From: ZC4RG29 sp964521255
GTDB taxonomy: Bacteria; Bacteroidota; Bacteroidia; Cytophagales; Cyclobacteriaceae
DNA: 64,000 bases
Direction of reading: 5' to 3'
Assembly (NCBI GenBank): GCA_964521255.1
Contig: CAZFRM010000005.1
Coordinates: forward strand, 62,001 to 126,000
Position 1 is the stretch's first letter; each line of letters begins with the position of its first letter. The notes beneath the pieces are model-generated. The model ran no database searches. It was not told the DNA's origin and saw only the letters and a list, made by a program, of their open reading frames with translations. Below, piece by piece: positions 61,569 through 64,000 of this stretch. The position numbers and the translations under genes were made by a program.

Positions 61569-61576
61569 TAGTTTTG
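61569..61576 (+). promoter_or_regulatory. Possible -7 element
   Basis: TAGTTTTG fits TAnnTTTG. If used, it overlaps the TTG at 61574 and would favour a start at the later TTG of the following gene (61598). There is no clear -33 match. Confidence 0.3.
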
Positions 61577-62158
61577 CCTGCACTTTCAAATCATTTATTG
61601 ACCCGATTTTTCCTTTCTGCAATATTAATTTTGCTTTGTACAAAGGTGAAAGCGATAAATTCTTCAGAGGATACTCTCACAATAACAGTACATGCAATTA
61701 ATCTTAGTGAAGACATGAGCACACTATCATCAAAAAATGATGAAGTACTGCTTTTGATTTATTCATTTGACGACACCATCAAATTAAATACACCGTTGTT
61801 AAACGAATATTTTGTGATGGATTCGATCAATCGAAAAAAGGAAATGTCTTTCTTCGTTTCTTACAACACCCATGATTTGCTACTTCTGCTGGCGGAACTG
61901 GACACGGAACGAGAACCTGATCAGGTTGAAAAGCTGATTCGTAAAAATTTTAAGGAGATAATGGATTGCATTAATAAGAGAGACCTTATAGCCATTAAAA
62001 AATATATTGGTGATGATGATATCCTTGGAATAAGAATGATCAAAAAAGCAGAACATACAAAAGGAATTACTTTTCCATTTCAGGGAAGGTTTAAGCTTGA
62101 TAAATATCTTTACAAGATTGAATTGAAACGCCAGGGGGAAGTAACGGTTAAAAGTTAA
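61574..62158 (+). CDS. Predicted exported protein of unknown function
   Basis: About 194 residues. No ATG is available; TTG at 61574 or 61598 are candidates, both giving a hydrophobic signal (RFFLSAILILLCTKVKA). The mature protein has strands typical of a small beta domain (TLTITVHAINLSE, DEVLLLIYSFDD), an acidic helical middle and a basic, strand-rich end (LYKIELKRQGEVTV). I do not recognise a family. It is divergent from the metallopeptidase and upstream of an esterase on the same strand, 53 bp away. Confidence 0.65.
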   Translation: MPALSNHLLTRFFLSAILILLCTKVKAINSSEDTLTITVHAINLSEDMSTLSSKNDEVLLLIYSFDDTIKLNTPLLNEYFVMDSINRKKEMSFFVSYNTHDLLLLLAELDTEREPDQVEKLIRKNFKEIMDCINKRDLIAIKKYIGDDDILGIRMIKKAEHTKGITFPFQGRFKLDKYLYKIELKRQGEVTVKS

Positions 62159-62211
62159 ACATTAATCGGGACCACTAAGAAGATTAACCTTTTAAGGATC
62201 AACAATAAATT

Positions 62212-63060
62212 ATGCAACAAACAATTATCACTTTCATTATCTGTGTTAATGCGTCATTATGCTTTGCACAAAATAATCCCCTTGTTGTTCCGCTCTGGAC
62301 TAACGGAGCCCCTGGCTTTGAAAACCGGCGCAACGAACCTGAGCAGGCTAAAGACTGGTGGGTAAAAAATATTCATAATCCATCGCTTACAGTTTACCTT
62401 CCACCAAAGGAAAAAGCAACAGGAGCCGCAGTTGTAATTTGTCCTGGCGGTGGGCATCGTGAACTTGTCTTTGATGCGGAAGGTGCGGAAGCAGCCGCAT
62501 TTTTAAATAGCATTGGTGTAGCTGCCTTTGTACTCAAGTATCGTCTTGTTCGTGAAGAGAACTCACCTTACAAATTTGAAAATGTAAAAGAAGATGCTTA
62601 CCGCGCTATACGACTGGTGAGGAACAGAGCGACTGAATGGGGTGTTGATGTAAATCGAATTGGCATGCTTGGTTTTTCTGCCGGTGGTGAAGTTGTGGCG
62701 ATGGTGGCGTACACTGATGGTAATGGTGATAAGAATGCAAAAGATCCGATTGATCGTGAAAACGGCAAACCAAATTTTCAGATGCTGGTCTATCCCGGGC
62801 CTTACGGAATTCCGGAAACCATTCCAGCGAATGCACCTCCGGCATTTCTACTTGTTGCCAATGATGACTGGTGTTGTTCCGGTGCAGTAGTTGACATTTT
62901 GAACAAGTATAGAAAAACAAGTGTGCCTATTGAAGTACATATTTACGCAAAAGGCAATCACGCTTTTAATATGGGAAATCGGTCTGAACTAAATTCAATA
63001 AAAACATGGCCGCAGAGGATGGCAGATTGGTTGAGTGATAATGGGTATTTGAAAAAATAA
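62212..63060 (+). CDS. Exported alpha/beta hydrolase (acetyl-esterase type)
   Basis: A 282-residue serine hydrolase with a signal peptide (ending SLCFAQ). VVICPGGGHREL is the oxyanion-hole strand, LGFSAGGEVV the nucleophile elbow, and a C-terminal acid (ANDDW) and His (GNHAFNMG) complete the triad. The pattern matches carbohydrate esterases of the BD-FAE/acetyl-xylan type in Bacteroidota. Substrate is not proven. It may be cotranscribed with the preceding unknown gene. Confidence 0.88.
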   Translation: MQQTIITFIICVNASLCFAQNNPLVVPLWTNGAPGFENRRNEPEQAKDWWVKNIHNPSLTVYLPPKEKATGAAVVICPGGGHRELVFDAEGAEAAAFLNSIGVAAFVLKYRLVREENSPYKFENVKEDAYRAIRLVRNRATEWGVDVNRIGMLGFSAGGEVVAMVAYTDGNGDKNAKDPIDRENGKPNFQMLVYPGPYGIPETIPANAPPAFLLVANDDWCCSGAVVDILNKYRKTSVPIEVHIYAKGNHAFNMGNRSELNSIKTWPQRMADWLSDNGYLKK

Positions 63061-63185
63061 TTTGATTATCGATGAGTAGATTTATCGATTGGTTTATTCA
63101 AAAAACATAGAATACTTTATCTTAAAAAATGGAAGAATCTTCTTTGTTGGGCTTTTGAAATACGAACACCAAAAGAAATTTAAGC

Positions 63186-63374
63186 ATGAAGACAAAAGAG
63201 ACAAAAATAGAAAAGGGTTTTGATGCTGTTGCATTTATGAGAAAACAGCGAGACAAAATCAGTAAGGATATAGCCAATATGGACTATGAGGAGATTAAAG
63301 AGTATTTTGCTAAACGAAGGAAAACTATACCTTCTGGCAAGATGCGTGCACAAAAGTCCAGGAAATTAAAATAA
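63186..63374 (+). CDS. Small basic protein, antitoxin-like
   Basis: A 62-residue protein, highly charged: MKTKETKIEKGFDAVAFMR, then KQRDKISKDIANMDYEEIKE, ending in a lysine-rich tail. The FDAVxxMRxxRDKIxxDI pattern is found in short proteins that often sit next to toxin genes in cyanobacteria and Bacteroidota. No toxin follows here; the next gene is a convergent SDR. It may be a solitary antitoxin or an unrelated small protein. Confidence 0.6.
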   Translation: MKTKETKIEKGFDAVAFMRKQRDKISKDIANMDYEEIKEYFAKRRKTIPSGKMRAQKSRKLK

Positions 63375-63411
63375 GGAATCGCTATTGAAACACTTACCCG
63401 TACAAAAGAAA

Positions 63412-63441
63412 AAGCCTTCAGATATCTCAACCTGAAGGCTT
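63412..63441 (-). terminator. Terminator of the SDR gene at the window end
   Basis: AAGCCTTCAG (63412-63421) and CTGAAGGCTT (63432-63441) are perfect complements. In minus-strand sense a TTTTTCTTTT run follows, 24 bp after the stop of the SDR gene. Confidence 0.88.
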
Positions 63442-63464
63442 CACGATTTTCTCCATAAGTAAAA

Positions 63465-64000
63465 TCAAAGTCTCCTTACATTCATTCCACCATCAACATT
63501 AATCACTTGCCCGGTTGAATAAGGCAAATTTCCAACGGCCAAAGCCGCTACAATTTTACCAATGTCATTAGGGTTACCCCAACGCTTCTCAATGGTGAGT
63601 CCGTCATTAATTAGTTTGTCATATTTTTCTTTAACACCGGCCGTCATATCGGTATCAATAATACCGGGACGCACTTCGTAAACGGGAATATTTACTTCTC
63701 CTAATCGTGTTGCCAGTAACTTCGTCATCATGGCGAGTCCTGCTTTTGCTATACAATATTCGCTGCGATTAATTGAAGCTACATCGGCGGAAATGGAAGT
63801 GATGGTAATGATGCATCCTTCGAAATCAGAACTTTTTCTTTTTTCTTCTACCATTCTGAGGGCAACATCTTGCGATAAGAAGAAAGTACCTTTCAGATTT
63901 ATGTCCATTACATAATCAAAACCATCTTCATCCAATTCGAGAATGTCTTTGCGTACCTTCGGCGCAACGCCTGCGTTGTTAACCAATACATTAATTTTCC
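63465..64000 (-). CDS. SDR-family oxidoreductase, partial (start outside window)
   Basis: The visible 178 residues are the C-terminal part of a short-chain dehydrogenase similar to 3-oxoacyl-ACP reductases. The frame is open to the right edge, reading KINVLVNNAGVAPK; the TTG at 63986 lies within the conserved NNAG motif and is not the start. ITITSISADVAS and SEYCIAKAGLAMM carry the catalytic Ser, Tyr and Lys, and the C-terminus ends VINVDGGMNVRRL. Whether it acts on fatty acids or a sugar cannot be told from this part. Confidence 0.9.
   Translation of the reverse strand, partial: KINVLVNNAGVAPKVRKDILELDEDGFDYVMDINLKGTFFLSQDVALRMVEEKRKSSDFEGCIITITSISADVASINRSEYCIAKAGLAMMTKLLATRLGEVNIPVYEVRPGIIDTDMTAGVKEKYDKLINDGLTIEKRWGNPNDIGKIVAALAVGNLPYSTGQVINVDGGMNVRRL

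Noticed and set aside
63186..63374. Complete toxin-antitoxin pair at the small basic protein
   Set aside because: No toxin gene follows or precedes it; the neighbours are an esterase and a convergent SDR.

Overview
The window reads as the chromosome of a Bacteroidota bacterium, most likely a cytophagia-type (Cytophagales) organism. Support: TAnnTTTG-type promoters, weak Shine-Dalgarno sequences, PorE-like TPR/propeller/OmpA proteins typical of type IX secretion organisms, menaquinone-type succinate dehydrogenase (SdhCAB) with MenA, LytTR-type two-component genes, DUF4136, DUF4412 and LPP20-like lipoproteins, and an EF-G paralogue like that of Bacteroides. Base composition is moderately AT-rich. 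I saw no rRNA, tRNA, CRISPR array, insertion sequence or prophage.

Layout. 1-3 kb: the 3' end of hemC, a small lipoprotein and a two-domain GH105 hydrolase. 3-10 kb, minus strand: a PorE-like protein, a coiled-coil secreted protein, phenylalanine 4-hydroxylase behind a frameshifted DUF3052 gene, and two LPP20-like lipoproteins. 10-14 kb: the sdhCAB operon and an unlisted 37-residue membrane peptide. 14-19 kb: a DnaE polymerase fused to its own DEDDh proofreading domain, then trxA. 18.7-28 kb: sialate O-acetylesterase, a YkgJ-type cysteine-cluster protein, a Crp/Fnr regulator, YceI, a second PorE-like protein, glycerate kinase, an SDR and an outer-membrane protein. 28-35 kb: hemL, a TPR/periplasmic-binding-fold protein, guaA, two envelope proteins and menA. 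35-38.3 kb: a LytTR regulator, its histidine kinase, a DUF4288 protein and a LiaF-like membrane protein, probably one envelope-sensing operon. 38-40 kb: DoxX and two tandem glutathione peroxidases. 40-46.6 kb: argS followed by a polyamine neighbourhood (deoxyhypusine-synthase homologue, arginase, arginine decarboxylase) with msrB and an msrB relic. 46.8-50.7 kb: an EF-G paralogue lacking the catalytic histidine, a DUF4412 protein and a GT2 glycosyltransferase. 50.7-56.7 kb: a lone AAA ATPase/TOPRIM-like gene (candidate phage defence), a LolC/E-type permease, a NamZ-type muramidase, nth, and a Xre/RES toxin-antitoxin pair with a visible twin-palindrome operator. 56.7-64 kb: fmt, an SLC13 transporter, folA, two SDRs (the second cut by the window end), a zinc metallopeptidase, an esterase and small unknowns.

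Intergenic DNA is rich in inverted repeats. These include a perfect 60-bp palindrome, nested palindromic elements, and a ~184-bp element present twice, each time next to a PorE-like gene. Many sit at transcript ends and probably act as terminators. The most promising items for something new are the ATPase/TOPRIM gene at 50.8-52.4 kb, the His-less EF-G, the frameshifted DUF3052 gene with an A7 slippery run, and the self-proofreading DnaE with a decayed PHP site.
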